64,000 nucleotides of DNA, taken from an uncultured Lachnospiraceae bacterium. GTDB lineage: Bacteria; Bacillota; Clostridia; Lachnospirales; Lachnospiraceae. The notes under the pieces were generated by a model. The model did no database searches. It saw only the letters and a program-made list of their open reading frames with translations, and was not told the DNA's origin. The translations under genes were made by a program, and so were the position numbers. The DNA lies in the NCBI GenBank assembly GCA_900551235.1, contig URUU01000002.1, positions 44,052 through 108,051 of the forward strand, in the 5' to 3' direction. Below, one piece after another: positions 43,213-52,374 of this stretch. Positions within the stretch are counted from its first letter, which is position 1. Every line of letters starts with the position of its first letter.

Positions 43213-45206
43213 TATGCCCGCACCTCACTTTGTTCAAACTGGCTGGTATACAGATCTGCATAGAATCCGCCTTTTGCCAGAAGTTCTTCATGATTTCCCT
43301 GCTCTACAATATCGCCGTCTTTCATAACCAGAATGATATCTGCATTCCTGATCGTAGAGAGTCTGTGTGCGATCACAAAACTGGTACGTTTCTGTGTCAG
43401 CTGATCCATTGCCCGCTGTGTCAGAAGCTCTGTTCTGGTATCAACACTTGAGGTTGCCTCATCAAGAATCAGCATCGGACTGTTCTGGATCATTGCCCTT
43501 GCAATCGTGAGCAGCTGTTTCTGTCCGGCTGAAATCGAAGTATTGTCTGTTAAAATGGTATCATACCCCTGCGGCAGTGCTTTGATAAAGCTGTGGATGC
43601 CGCACGCCCTGCAGGCACTTATCATCGTTTCTTCGGATACGTTGTCATTATTATATAGAAGATTCTCACGAACGCTTCCTTCGAACAGCCAGGTGTCCTG
43701 AAGCACCATGCCGAATTTTCTGTGAACATTTTCTCTTGTCATATCTTTTGTATCCACACCGTCAATCGTAATGCTGCCGCCGGTCGGTTCAAAGAAACGC
43801 ATCAGCAGGTTGACCAGCGTCGTTTTTCCGGCACCGGTCGGACCGACAATGGCTGCCTTCTGTCCTGGTTTTACATGGACGGAGAAATCGTGGATGATTT
43901 CTTTGTCCGGCACACTCGGATAAGCAAATTTTACATGTGAAAATACCACATCACCTTTGACTTCTTCTATATTTGCCATCTTTGCAGACTCATCTTCCAG
44001 CTCTTCTTCGGAAAGGAACTCAAAAACCCGCTCAGAAGCAGCTGCTGCAGACTGGATGTTTGTCATACCCTGTGAAATCTGACGCAGCGGCTGTTCAAAC
44101 AGACGCACATAGATCAGGAATGCCGTGATCACACCAAAAGTGATCTGACCTTTCATAACAAGCAGGGCACCGATGATGCAGACTGCTACATATCCAAAGT
44201 TTCCGATAAAAGTCATCAGCGGCTGCATCAGTCCGGATAAGAACTGTGATTTATAGTTTGCCGTCCTGACAGCTCCGTTTAATTTTTCGAAACGTTCTCT
44301 GACCTGTTCCTCTGCTCCGGAAATACGGATCACATCATGACCGGCATACATTTCTTCGATGTAGCCGTTCAGCTCACCAAGGCTTCTCTGGCGGTCGGTG
44401 AAGTACCGCTGGGAGTGTTTCATGATCAGCACCATCAGCACCAGACCAAGCAGTGTGGACACAACAGTGGTCGTTCCGAGGATCCAGTTGGTGTAATACA
44501 TCATGATCAGACAGCCGATAAACTGTGCCGCTGAGGATACGATCGCTGCAAGGCTGTTAGAAAATGCCTGACCGATCGTGTCCACATCGTTCGTCACACG
44601 GGAGAGCACATCCCCATATGAATGTTCTGAGAAATACTTCAGTGGCAGGCGGTTGATCTTTCCGTCAATGTCTCTGCGCATACGCTTGGAAAGTTTCTGT
44701 GTCACCGTTGCCATGATAAAGTGCTGTGAGAAACTGCACAGGGCACTGATCAGATACAGTCCGAGAAGAAAAACTGCCACTTTGAAGATGCCGTTCATAT
44801 CGATGCCGTCATCCTGATGGGCTGCCCGGAACTCATCGCTCAAACGGATGTTGTTCATGATATTCTGTGCAAGCTCGGAGTTTTTGTCCGTCAGGTCGAG
44901 ATTCTGAAAATCAATACTTGACGGATCGGTTCCCTCCGGCAGATAGTCCATGATGTTTATCTGTCCGGACTGGATCTGTTTCTGGATGTCTTCCTGGACG
45001 GCCTCGCTGGAAATCCCGCCGGTCAGTCCATTGTATATATAATCTGTTATCTTACTGATCTGATTCGGTCCTGCGATCGTCAGAACTGCACCTGATGCCG
45101 CCATGATCAGTGCAAATAAAATGATACCTGCTTCTTTTTTGCAGTAAGAGAACAGATTGCTCAATGCGGCTTTCAGATTCTTTGGTTTTTGTCTTTTTTT
45201 ATGCAT
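43212..45206 (-). CDS. Heterodimeric ABC exporter subunit (multidrug type), second half
   Basis: The 664-residue half-transporter has six membrane helices with a large extracellular insertion between helices 1 and 2 (about 55-130). Its nucleotide-binding domain has Walker A GPTGAGKTT near 450, signature SAGQKQLLTIARA, Walker B LILDEATSSVDTRTE with the catalytic Glu, and switch IAHRLST. It pairs with the next gene upstream (degenerate subunit), a usual BmrCD/LmrCD-like arrangement. Substrate unknown. Confidence 0.93.
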   Translation of the reverse strand: MHKKRQKPKNLKAALSNLFSYCKKEAGIILFALIMAASGAVLTIAGPNQISKITDYIYNGLTGGISSEAVQEDIQKQIQSGQINIMDYLPEGTDPSSIDFQNLDLTDKNSELAQNIMNNIRLSDEFRAAHQDDGIDMNGIFKVAVFLLGLYLISALCSFSQHFIMATVTQKLSKRMRRDIDGKINRLPLKYFSEHSYGDVLSRVTNDVDTIGQAFSNSLAAIVSSAAQFIGCLIMMYYTNWILGTTTVVSTLLGLVLMVLIMKHSQRYFTDRQRSLGELNGYIEEMYAGHDVIRISGAEEQVRERFEKLNGAVRTANYKSQFLSGLMQPLMTFIGNFGYVAVCIIGALLVMKGQITFGVITAFLIYVRLFEQPLRQISQGMTNIQSAAAASERVFEFLSEEELEDESAKMANIEEVKGDVVFSHVKFAYPSVPDKEIIHDFSVHVKPGQKAAIVGPTGAGKTTLVNLLMRFFEPTGGSITIDGVDTKDMTRENVHRKFGMVLQDTWLFEGSVRENLLYNNDNVSEETMISACRACGIHSFIKALPQGYDTILTDNTSISAGQKQLLTIARAMIQNSPMLILDEATSSVDTRTELLTQRAMDQLTQKRTSFVIAHRLSTIRNADIILVMKDGDIVEQGNHEELLAKGGFYADLYTSQFEQSEVRA

Positions 45207-45221
45207 GATTCCGCATCTCCT

Positions 45222-47015
45222 TTACGCAAGTTCCGCTTTTGAAAGCTGAGATAAAGCAATTTCCTGATAAACTTCACAGTTTTTCATCAGTTCTTCATGA
45301 GTTCCGATACCTGCCATCTTTCCGTCATCAAGTACGATGATCTTATCGGCATGGCGGATCGTTCCGATACGCTGTGCCACGATCACGCAGGTAGTACCTT
45401 TCAGGTCGGTGGAAAGTCTTCTTCGCAGTTCTTTATCTGTTTTATAATCCAGGGCTGAAAACGAATCATCAAAAATCAGGATCTCCGGATTTCTGGCGAT
45501 CGCACGGGCAATAGAAAGCCTCTGTTTCTGACCTCCTGAAACATTGCCTCCGCTCTGTGCGATATGGCTGTAAAGACCTTCTTCCATTTTATCAATAAAT
45601 TCCTTTGCCTGGGAGATATTGACTGCTTTTTTCACATCATCTTCCGTGATCTCATGTTCTGCCTGGCCAAAAGCAATATTTCCTTCGATCGTATCAGAGA
45701 AGAGAACCGCTTTTTGTGTAACATATCCCATTTTATCATACAGTCCGCGGAAACTGTATTCCTTTATGTTTTTACCATCGATCAGCACTTCTCCTTCACT
45801 GGCATCGTAAAGTCGTGCTGCCAGAGCTGCCAGCGTCGATTTTCCGGAGCCTGTCGCACCGATGATGGCAAGCGTCTCACCTTTCTCCACCTGAAAACTG
45901 ATGTGCTCCAGACAGTTCTCTGCGGCTTCCGGATAACGGAAAGAAACATCATGAAATACGATGCTGCCTGTTTTTTCTGTCCCTTTGCCATCATCTTTTC
46001 CTTCTCTGACTGCGATATCTGAGTTCAGCACTTCATTAATACGGCCTGCAGAAACCTGTGCCCGTGGAAGCATGACAAAAATCATAAGAAGCAGCACAAA
46101 TGCCATAACTACATACAGGGCATAGGAGTTAAATGCCACCACATCACCAAGCATGTCCGCCCTTGAACCGATGACCGTAAATATTTCTGTCATTGTTCCG
46201 TTTAAGGGGATTGAAATGTCATCAACCAGTTTGGCTCCCAGCCAGTAAATGCCAAGAGATAATGCACTCTGTACAAAGATCATGACCGGAAACAGAAATG
46301 CCATGCCACGCATGGTGAACATCTGCGTCTTCATCAGATTATCATTCACGGTTTCAAATTTGTCTTCCTGATATTTTTCGGCATTGAATGCACGGACCAC
46401 CTTCAGTCCGGTCAGATTCTCACGTGTCACACGGTTGACATCATCAACCTGCTTCTGTACCGTTTTGAATTTCGGAAGCAGCACCGCCATCAGTGTTCCG
46501 ATCACGGCCATGATCAGCACGACTGCTGATGCCGTCAGAACGGATAACTGCCAGCTCTTTCCGACGATTTTCACAATTGCCCATATTGCCATGATCGGTG
46601 CTTTGATCATCACCTGAAGCCCGAGGGCTACAAGCATCTGGATCTGTGTGATATCGTTTGTCGTACGTGTGATCAGACTCGCAGTAGAAAATTTACTGAT
46701 CTCACCCGTTCCAAAATCTGATACCTTTTGAAATACTTTTCCTCTGACATCATAACTGAAATCAGCGGCAATTCTTGCCGCCATATAGCCGACGATCACT
46801 GCCAGCAATGCACTTGCAAGTGCACATGCCAGCATTTTTCCGCCTGATAACAGATAATCTGAAATCACATTGCTTTCAGAACTGACCAGAACGGTGATTT
46901 CTTTTGTGTAGTCCGGCAGTTTCAGATCCAGAAACACCTGACCTGCGATCAGAAGAATTGCAAGAAACGCAAGTCCTTTGTCCTTCTTTCGCATATCTTT
47001 CAACAAATGCCACAT
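45222..47015 (-). CDS. Heterodimeric ABC exporter subunit (multidrug type), first half
   Basis: The 597-residue half-transporter has six membrane helices and a nucleotide-binding domain with Walker A GATGSGKST, signature VSGGQKQRLSIARA and Walker B ILIFDDSFSALDYKTD. The last has Asp in place of the catalytic Glu, and the switch is VAQRIGT, lacking the usual His. These changes mark the degenerate site of a heterodimer, completed by the partner gene 15 bases downstream. The start was set at ATG 47015, since AAAGGTG lies six bases upstream; an earlier TTG has no site. Confidence 0.93.
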   Translation of the reverse strand: MWHLLKDMRKKDKGLAFLAILLIAGQVFLDLKLPDYTKEITVLVSSESNVISDYLLSGGKMLACALASALLAVIVGYMAARIAADFSYDVRGKVFQKVSDFGTGEISKFSTASLITRTTNDITQIQMLVALGLQVMIKAPIMAIWAIVKIVGKSWQLSVLTASAVVLIMAVIGTLMAVLLPKFKTVQKQVDDVNRVTRENLTGLKVVRAFNAEKYQEDKFETVNDNLMKTQMFTMRGMAFLFPVMIFVQSALSLGIYWLGAKLVDDISIPLNGTMTEIFTVIGSRADMLGDVVAFNSYALYVVMAFVLLLMIFVMLPRAQVSAGRINEVLNSDIAVREGKDDGKGTEKTGSIVFHDVSFRYPEAAENCLEHISFQVEKGETLAIIGATGSGKSTLAALAARLYDASEGEVLIDGKNIKEYSFRGLYDKMGYVTQKAVLFSDTIEGNIAFGQAEHEITEDDVKKAVNISQAKEFIDKMEEGLYSHIAQSGGNVSGGQKQRLSIARAIARNPEILIFDDSFSALDYKTDKELRRRLSTDLKGTTCVIVAQRIGTIRHADKIIVLDDGKMAGIGTHEELMKNCEVYQEIALSQLSKAELA

Positions 47016-47066
47016 ATGATTCACCTTTCTTTCTTCTTTACCTTCCAAATTTTTTCCGGTAATTTT

Positions 47067-47729
47067 TTATTCTTGCTCTTTTTCATTTTCCGGCTGTTTT
47101 TCCACGGACCAGACACTCACCTGATAATCGATCATACGTTTTCTCCATGCCTGATCATCCAGCGTACTGCGTCCGGTATCGGCAACGCGTTTCATCACAT
47201 AATGCATTAAAATGGAATTTACAGAAAGTGCCGCCATCTCAAAATCAATCTCTTTGACCTCTCCTGCTTCCATTTTTCTTCGCAGAAGTGTCGGAAGCCA
47301 CGGAATCCTGTTTTTCCAGATAGCCCGGATCTCGTCCTCAGTCATAAACTCCCGTACTTTATTTTCCCTCATCATCATACGGATGAATTCGAGATGTTCA
47401 TCAATCACCGTCATAAAATTGATATAGGCTGCATCCAGAGCCGCATCCAGCGGCAGTTTTTCGTATACATCCTGCTTTTCCGGCTTTTGAAGCTCCCGAA
47501 ACATTTCCTGCATATTACCGGTGATCACTTCTTTGAAAATTTCTTTCTTTCCCCCTGGAAAATAGTGGTACAGCAGCCCGTCTGCCAGATCTACACTGCG
47601 GTTGATCATCCGCACTGTCGTCCCATTATAACCATTTTGCGCAAACAGATGCTGTGCAGATGCCAGCAGCTTTTTTCTGGTTGCGGCTGCCTGCTCCTGT
47701 CTCTGATTTTTTACCTCCCGGCAGCTCAT
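47067..47729 (-). CDS. TetR family regulator of the ABC exporter operon
   Basis: The 220-residue protein has an N-terminal TetR helix-turn-helix (about 10-60: TRKKLLASAQHLFAQNGYNG, then a second helix with LYHYFPGGKKEIF) and a helical ligand domain. The start was set at ATG 47729, seven bases after GGAGG. It is first in the operon with the exporter pair and likely represses it, the usual logic for TetR-exporter neighbours. A possible operator lies at 47754-47768. Confidence 0.92.
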   Translation of the reverse strand: MSCREVKNQRQEQAAATRKKLLASAQHLFAQNGYNGTTVRMINRSVDLADGLLYHYFPGGKKEIFKEVITGNMQEMFRELQKPEKQDVYEKLPLDAALDAAYINFMTVIDEHLEFIRMMMRENKVREFMTEDEIRAIWKNRIPWLPTLLRRKMEAGEVKEIDFEMAALSVNSILMHYVMKRVADTGRSTLDDQAWRKRMIDYQVSVWSVEKQPENEKEQE

Positions 47730-47753
47730 TTTCACACCTCCTGATAACCTTAT

Positions 47754-47768
47754 TGACCATTTTTGTCA
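47754..47768. promoter_or_regulatory. Possible TetR operator
   Basis: TGAC-CATTTTT-GTCA is a short inverted repeat 25 bases ahead of the TetR gene. Weak by itself; position is the main support. Confidence 0.35.
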
Positions 47769-47991
47769 TTTACCGATTCTGATTTTCATTCAACATTTGT
47801 TCAACGAGAATATATCACCAGCCTGTATCTCTGTCAACAACTTTATGTTTTTTTCACTTTTTTTATATTTTGTTGTTAAATTCAAAAGATATCGTATAAA
47901 TTAATGATTCATTTTTTTCTCACATTTTTTGCTTATTATAACGTAGCATTTTTCTATATCTTATGTTAAAATAGCTTCGGCTCAAGAAAAA

Positions 47992-48013
47992 TTAAGATAT
48001 TTTTAAGATATTT
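47992..48013 (+). repeat. Tandem 11-base direct repeat ahead of a lipoprotein gene
   Basis: TTAAGATATTT occurs twice with no gap, giving an 11-base period. An extended -10 (TGTTAAAAT, near 47965-47972) lies upstream, so the repeats would fall in the early leader. Spacing is that of OmpR/PhoP-type regulator sites. The remaining part of 47730-48056 holds the TetR gene's upstream region and nothing else. Confidence 0.4.
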
Positions 48014-48056
48014 CGTACACTTCGTACCATCTATTTTTATTCTGGAGGTTTTTATT

Positions 48057-48737
48057 ATGAAGAAAAAGATTGCTATGTTATTATGTACTTCCCTGATCGG
48101 TGCTGCTGCACTCACCGGATGCACAAATCTGGACAACGCCGGTACAACTGCTTCTTCCCGTTCTGCTGCCGATTCAGTCGTTGCAACTGAAAGTGCCGCT
48201 GAATCTGAAACTGCTGCGGATACTGCTGACCAGTCCGAGACAGCTGCTGAATCTGAGGCTGCTGATACCGAGGCATCTTCTGAAAATGTGACAGCAACTG
48301 AAGCTGCCGCTGATATCTCCGACAGCACGGTTGCCGGATGGCAGTTTATTGTAGAAAAACTGGAAAAGAACAAGTCTCTGGAGAACGTCAGTGTAGACCT
48401 TGGCTACACCGGTGTTGAGACAAACGATTATCTGAAGGAAGCTTCTAACGGAAACGTTTATTATCTGATCAAAATGCAGATCAACAAAGATGGCAGCACG
48501 GAAGCCATCGACTGGGCTTCTCTGAAGCTTACTGATAAAGACGGCAATGAATATACCCGTATTGACGATGAATTCCTGACCAATCTTGGCATGACGCGTA
48601 TGGCAGGTACCAAGCTGAACTTTGGTTCCAACGAAGGCTGGATCGCTTTCGAGATCAAAGAAGATGCTTCCGGTCTTACCTTATCTTACCCGTTTGAATC
48701 CGAAACTTATTCCTGTGAATTACCGGATCTTCCGTAA
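48057..48737 (+). CDS. Lipoprotein with Ser/Ala/Glu/Thr-rich linker and a C-terminal beta domain
   Basis: The 226-residue protein has a lipoprotein signal (MLLCTSLIGAAALTGC, Cys about 22), a low-complexity linker (about 30-90) and a beta-rich C-terminal domain (about 95-226). The C-terminal domain is of the DUF4352/DUF5067-like immunoglobulin kind, often found on clostridial surfaces. TCTGGAGG ahead of ATG 48057 supports the start. The next gene, an arylsulfate sulfotransferase, follows by 81 bases without a terminator. Function unknown. Confidence 0.75.
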   Translation: MKKKIAMLLCTSLIGAAALTGCTNLDNAGTTASSRSAADSVVATESAAESETAADTADQSETAAESEAADTEASSENVTATEAAADISDSTVAGWQFIVEKLEKNKSLENVSVDLGYTGVETNDYLKEASNGNVYYLIKMQINKDGSTEAIDWASLKLTDKDGNEYTRIDDEFLTNLGMTRMAGTKLNFGSNEGWIAFEIKEDASGLTLSYPFESETYSCELPDLP

Positions 48738-48818
48738 CTGTTTTTCGGAAATTCAAACAAGAACCTGTGATCCTTATGGCATTTTTGCCTCAAATATCAT
48801 GATACAAGGAGTGTCTTT

Positions 48819-50876
48819 ATGAAAAACAAAGTGCTTTTATCCCGTCTATGCGTCTGTACTTTGACTGTTTCTCTGCTCGCCGGCTGCTCTTCCGCCGGTT
48901 CGCCATCTGAAACAGCAAACAACAGTGAAACAGAAAGCATTTCTTCGGAAACAGCTTCTGAAAGTGACTCTGCAGCGACCGCTTCCGCTTCCTTTGCTTC
49001 TCTCGAAAAAACGGATCTGTTCGCACAGCAGGACAGCATCGATGAAGCATTGCAGCAGGAGGCTGCTGCCGGATATTCTTTTGAAGAACCAAATGTGATC
49101 ATCAATCCTTATGGAAATTCCCCGCTGACTGCTGTCGCTGCCTTCCACACAGACAAAGAGCTTGGCGGCACAGTCACCGTCAAAGGAAAAGATGAAAAAG
49201 ATGACATTACCGGAACTTTCGAAGCTGCGACGGATCATCTTGTCCCGATCTACGGGCTGTATAATGGCGATACGACCGAAGTGGTCCTGACACTGGAGGA
49301 CGGTACTTCCACAACCGTAGAAGTTACCACAGAAAAGACTGAGATCAGCGTCGGCACGATCGAGGCAGCTATGAGTGATGCTTCTTCCTATGATTACTCC
49401 AATCTGACGTTCGTCTGCTCTTCTGCCGGTATGCTCTATGCACTGGACAGTGCCGGTGACATCCGCTGGTACTTCACAGATGGAGGGGTACTTGGCGTTC
49501 ATCAACTGCAGAATGGTCATCTGATGATGCCGACTTCTTTTCTTCTGAAAAGTATGTACTACAAAGCAGGTCTTCAGGAAATCGATCTGAGCGGCAAGAT
49601 TTACCGCCAGTACATGATTCCGGGCGGTATGCACCATGATTTCCAGGAACTGCCGGACGGCAATCTGCTGGTTGCCGGAGACAGTCCGGATCTTTCCACC
49701 GTAGAAGATTACGTGGTCGAGATCGACCGTGAAAGCGGCGAGGTTGTCTGGGAATTTAACGCTGCCGATGTGATCGGCAAAGAAGACGGACAGTCCGCTT
49801 CGATCGCAACCGACGGTTCTGATGAGATTGACTGGTTCCATAATAATTCCCTGTGGTACGATGAGAAAAATGATCTGGTCCTGCTTTCTGCCCGCCATAA
49901 AGATGCGATCATCGCCATCAACAAATCTGACAAATCCCTTGCCTGGATTCTCGGTGATCCTACGGATTGGGACGGTGTAGATGAGAAATATTTCTTCACT
50001 CCGACCGGTGCTGATTTCGAGTGGCAGTACGCACAGCATCAGATCACCATGCTGGACAACGGCGATATCATGATGTTTGACAATGGTACTGCAAAAGTAA
50101 AATTAAGCGATAACGACAACCGTGTTTCCGGCGATGATATCTACTCCAGAGCTGTCGTTTACCACATCAATACCGATGATATGACGATCGAGCAGGTCTT
50201 TGAGTATGGAAAAGAACGTGGACCGCAGTGGTATTCTGACTGGATCTCCGGTGTGATTTCCCTTGACGGCACAAAAGAGCAGCTCTGGATCACAGCCGGT
50301 TCCAACCTCTATGACGAAGAAAACAACCGCTACGATCACTATCCTACCGATATGATGAAACAGGGACTGACCAAACGCACCCACATCGACCAGGTATCAA
50401 ACGGCAGCCTCGCCTACGAAATCCTGATCTCCGGTGACACTTACGCATCCCTGACTTACCGTTCTCTCCGCCTGCCGCTCTATACCGAAGGAGCCACTCT
50501 TGACGTAAACGCAAAAGGGGAGCTGCTTGGAACACTCGGCGAAACTGCCACCGCAGATTACACGGCAGCTCTTGAAGATGCCGCAGCGCTTCCGGAGGGA
50601 TGGGAGTTCACTCTGGATGATGCGAAATTCTCTCTCAAAGGTGCTTACACCACCGACAAAGCTTCTGATGCACTGGAAGATGCTTATGTGATCTTAAAAA
50701 GTGGAGAGGAAACAAAAGCCTATGCACTGACACAGTACGGCACTGCCGGTGACGATGCAACAAAAGTTACCGTTTCCGGTTGGGTTTCCCCGGTTGGCCT
50801 GGAAGGCAGGAGCTGGGATATCTACCTCTCTGTCGATGGGCAGGTTTATGAAAGCGGACATTCCATTGCACTTTGA
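48819..50876 (+). CDS. Arylsulfate sulfotransferase, lipoprotein form
   Basis: ASST moves sulfate from one phenol to another without PAPS. The 685-residue protein has a lipoprotein signal (TVSLLAGC, Cys about 22) and a linker. A beta-propeller sulfotransferase domain follows (about 170-560), with GGMHHDFQELPDGN, DWFHNNSLWYDE, LLSARHKDAIIAINK and WQYAQHQITMLDNGD, which give the conserved His and Arg residues of the family. A C-terminal beta domain (about 580-685) follows. AAGGAG ahead of ATG 48819 fixes the start. Classical ASST is periplasmic in Gram-negative bacteria; here it would sit outside the membrane. Gut Eubacterium-type ASST has been reported, so a role in sulfation of phenols in the gut is plausible. 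Confidence 0.9.
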   Translation: MKNKVLLSRLCVCTLTVSLLAGCSSAGSPSETANNSETESISSETASESDSAATASASFASLEKTDLFAQQDSIDEALQQEAAAGYSFEEPNVIINPYGNSPLTAVAAFHTDKELGGTVTVKGKDEKDDITGTFEAATDHLVPIYGLYNGDTTEVVLTLEDGTSTTVEVTTEKTEISVGTIEAAMSDASSYDYSNLTFVCSSAGMLYALDSAGDIRWYFTDGGVLGVHQLQNGHLMMPTSFLLKSMYYKAGLQEIDLSGKIYRQYMIPGGMHHDFQELPDGNLLVAGDSPDLSTVEDYVVEIDRESGEVVWEFNAADVIGKEDGQSASIATDGSDEIDWFHNNSLWYDEKNDLVLLSARHKDAIIAINKSDKSLAWILGDPTDWDGVDEKYFFTPTGADFEWQYAQHQITMLDNGDIMMFDNGTAKVKLSDNDNRVSGDDIYSRAVVYHINTDDMTIEQVFEYGKERGPQWYSDWISGVISLDGTKEQLWITAGSNLYDEENNRYDHYPTDMMKQGLTKRTHIDQVSNGSLAYEILISGDTYASLTYRSLRLPLYTEGATLDVNAKGELLGTLGETATADYTAALEDAAALPEGWEFTLDDAKFSLKGAYTTDKASDALEDAYVILKSGEETKAYALTQYGTAGDDATKVTVSGWVSPVGLEGRSWDIYLSVDGQVYESGHSIAL

Positions 50877-50895
50877 TTTTTAACTCTGCCATTCT

Positions 50896-50945
50896 AAAAA
50901 GCACCCGTCATATCTTACAGAACAAGATATAACAGGTGCTTTTTG
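50896..50945. terminator. Bidirectional terminator after the sulfotransferase gene
   Basis: AAAAAGCACC pairs with GGTGCTTTTT, with an inner TATCTT/AAGATA stem. It serves the convergent epimerase-like gene as well. Confidence 0.88.
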
Positions 50946-50972
50946 TATCGCCATGGGCATCCTCGAAAATGT

Positions 50973-51764
50973 TCATTCCTTTGCTAAATGATAATCCTTC
51001 AGACATCGTTTTAATCCGTTCACCACATCACTGAAAAGGATTCCCTGTTCTTTTGCTTTTAGACAGTCCATCCACAGATTATGTGCCGGCGGCACTTCTT
51101 CCGGTTTCCTGTCACTTTTCAGGAATCGCAGCATTTCACAGGTGATATCATACATCGTCTGCTTCGTTTCACTTCCAAAATTGTAAACGCCTCCCGGAAG
51201 CATAAAAATCTTCGGCATATTTTCTGCAACTTCACGAAGATAAGTGATTCCCCGATACTGTTTTCCAAAAGTCAGAACCTGCTTCTCATTTAGCAGCATG
51301 CGAAGATAATTTGACCTCTCTGCCGGATAATCATACATCCACTCTGCCCGCAGCATCACCGCATCCGGCTGCACATCCAGAACCCGCTGCTCCATCTCCA
51401 GCTTATGGCTGCCGTAAACATTGCAGGGCGCGGCATCTTCTTCCTTATATGGTCCTTCACCTGCACATCCGCGGTATACCTGATCCGAGCTGAAGCAGAT
51501 CAGTTTTTGTTTTTTCGCTGCTTTTGCAAGAAACCATGGCAGACGCACATTCGCTTCATAAGATGCCTCCGGATTTTTTTCACACGTCCCGACATCCGAG
51601 ATTGCTGCCGTGTGGATAATAATCTCCGCTTTACTTTCCTCAACGATCTTTCGGATCTGTTCTTCGTTCATGCCCCGCATGGATGGTGCCGCAGCCGCAT
51701 CAGGCAGATCCTGCATCAGGCGATTGCCCACAAAACCGTGAGCACCTGTTATTAATATTTTCAT
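50973..51764 (-). CDS. RmlD-like NAD(P)-dependent sugar-nucleotide reductase/epimerase
   Basis: The 263-residue protein is an extended short-chain dehydrogenase of the RmlD group. It has GAHGFVGNRL near residue 7 (NAD motif), HTAAISDVGTCEKNPEASYE near 60, FSSDQVYRG and the catalytic pair in NVYGSHKLEME (Y-x3-K). ATG 51764 was chosen because the protein begins naturally with MKILITGA; the ribosome site is weak. The enzyme might act on dTDP-4-dehydrorhamnose or a similar sugar, but no other rhamnose genes are near. Single gene. Confidence 0.85.
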   Translation of the reverse strand: MKILITGAHGFVGNRLMQDLPDAAAAPSMRGMNEEQIRKIVEESKAEIIIHTAAISDVGTCEKNPEASYEANVRLPWFLAKAAKKQKLICFSSDQVYRGCAGEGPYKEEDAAPCNVYGSHKLEMEQRVLDVQPDAVMLRAEWMYDYPAERSNYLRMLLNEKQVLTFGKQYRGITYLREVAENMPKIFMLPGGVYNFGSETKQTMYDITCEMLRFLKSDRKPEEVPPAHNLWMDCLKAKEQGILFSDVVNGLKRCLKDYHLAKE

Positions 51765-51917
51765 GTTATCGCTCGCTTTCTGTATTCTCACAACAGCCAG
51801 TTTAAAAATATATCGAATTATATCAAATAAAATTTTTTGCTGTTTTATTATTCTCAAAGAGACCCGTTACCATTACTCTTTCTACTATATATACAACTCA
51901 GACTTCCGTTTATGACT

Positions 51918-52049
51918 CTATGCCAGATATACATCCATATTCAAAGCAACTAAACTAACTTCATTTATCATCACTCCTTTTCTTGAGAGAGACTGGGAGT
52001 TATGCCAGCCGTTATCCCTCAGTATCTTGTCAATTTCTTTGTAACACAT
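51918..52049 (-). pseudogene. Truncated HicA-like toxin remnant
   Basis: A 43-codon frame starts MCYKEIDKILRDNGW, close to the start of HicA mRNA interferases (K-E-I-x-K-x-L-x-x-x-G-W). The next part, which should hold the KGSHH active-site region, is missing; the sequence goes straight to LSRKGVMINE. AAGGTG six bases ahead of ATG 52049 shows it was once translated. No HicB antitoxin gene is next to it. It reads as a deleted toxin-antitoxin pair. The call is tentative, as only about 15 residues match well. Confidence 0.35.
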
Positions 52050-52065
52050 ATGCACCTTTGATCAA

Positions 52066-52170
52066 ATGCTGTCTTCGAAAATAAGAAATAGCATCCTCGC
52101 TCTGGTAATACAGAGCGTTGACCGCAAAGCCGCCTCTGTTCTGGATGATCTGTTAAAGCAGGCAAAATAA
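52066..52170 (+). pseudogene. Possible C-terminal remnant of a tyrosine integrase
   Basis: A 34-codon frame ends SVDRKAASVLDDLLKQAK, like the last helix of phage or conjugative-element integrases (A-A-x-x-L-D-x-L-L). It is followed by a tandem GTTAACCAAAT repeat (52175-52196). It lies 100 bases from the 3' end of tRNA-Thr, a common integration place. There is no catalytic Tyr or other motif. Relic status and identity are uncertain. Confidence 0.3.
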
Positions 52171-52174
52171 AAAA

Positions 52175-52196
52175 ACGTTAACCAAATGTTAACCAA
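52175..52196. repeat. Tandem GTTAACCAAAT repeat
   Basis: Two copies of GTTAACCAAAT in direct tandem lie between the integrase-like tail and the tRNA terminator. Might be a remnant of an attachment region. The rest of the 51765-52270 gap holds the two remnants and this repeat. Confidence 0.4.
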
Positions 52197-52201
52197 ATGC
52201 C

Positions 52202-52230
52202 AAAAAGAGCACCCTCCTTCAGGATGCTCT
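52202..52230. terminator. tRNA-Thr terminator
   Basis: On the minus strand AGAGCATCC pairs with GGGTGCTCT around a 7-base loop, followed by TTTTT. It lies 40 bases beyond the tRNA 3' end; T-rich sequence on the plus strand makes it bidirectional. Confidence 0.8.
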
Positions 52231-52270
52231 TTCTCTTCTTTTTGCCGTATTTCCGGGCTTTTTCTGTCAA

Positions 52271-52342
52271 GCTGGAAAAGGGACTTGAACCCTCGACCCC
52301 TTCATTACGAGTGAAGTGCTCTACCGACTGAGCTATTCCAGC
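52271..52342 (-). tRNA. tRNA-Thr (anticodon CGU)
   Basis: 72 bases with a full cloverleaf: acceptor GCTGGAA/TTCCAGC, D-stem GCTC/GAGC, anticodon stem CTTCA/TGAAG around loop CTCGTAA, T-arm GAGGG-TTCAAGT-CCCTT. The anticodon CGT reads ACG (Thr). The terminal CCA is not encoded. Confidence 0.97.
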
Positions 52343-52346
52343 ATCG

Positions 52347-52367
52347 GTCAGCAGTAAAACTGCTGAC
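52347..52367 (-). promoter_or_regulatory. Hairpin between the tRNA-Thr promoter and the tRNA
   Basis: GTCAGCAG pairs with CTGCTGAC around a 5-base loop, four bases ahead of the tRNA 5' end. Could aid 5' processing or act as a plus-strand terminator. Confidence 0.4.
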
Positions 52368-52374
52368 TTTTATC

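Noticed and set aside
48846..50039. Long minus-strand open frame of 397 codons
   Set aside because: It lies antisense to the sulfotransferase gene, has no ribosome site and shows a composition typical of a shadow frame.
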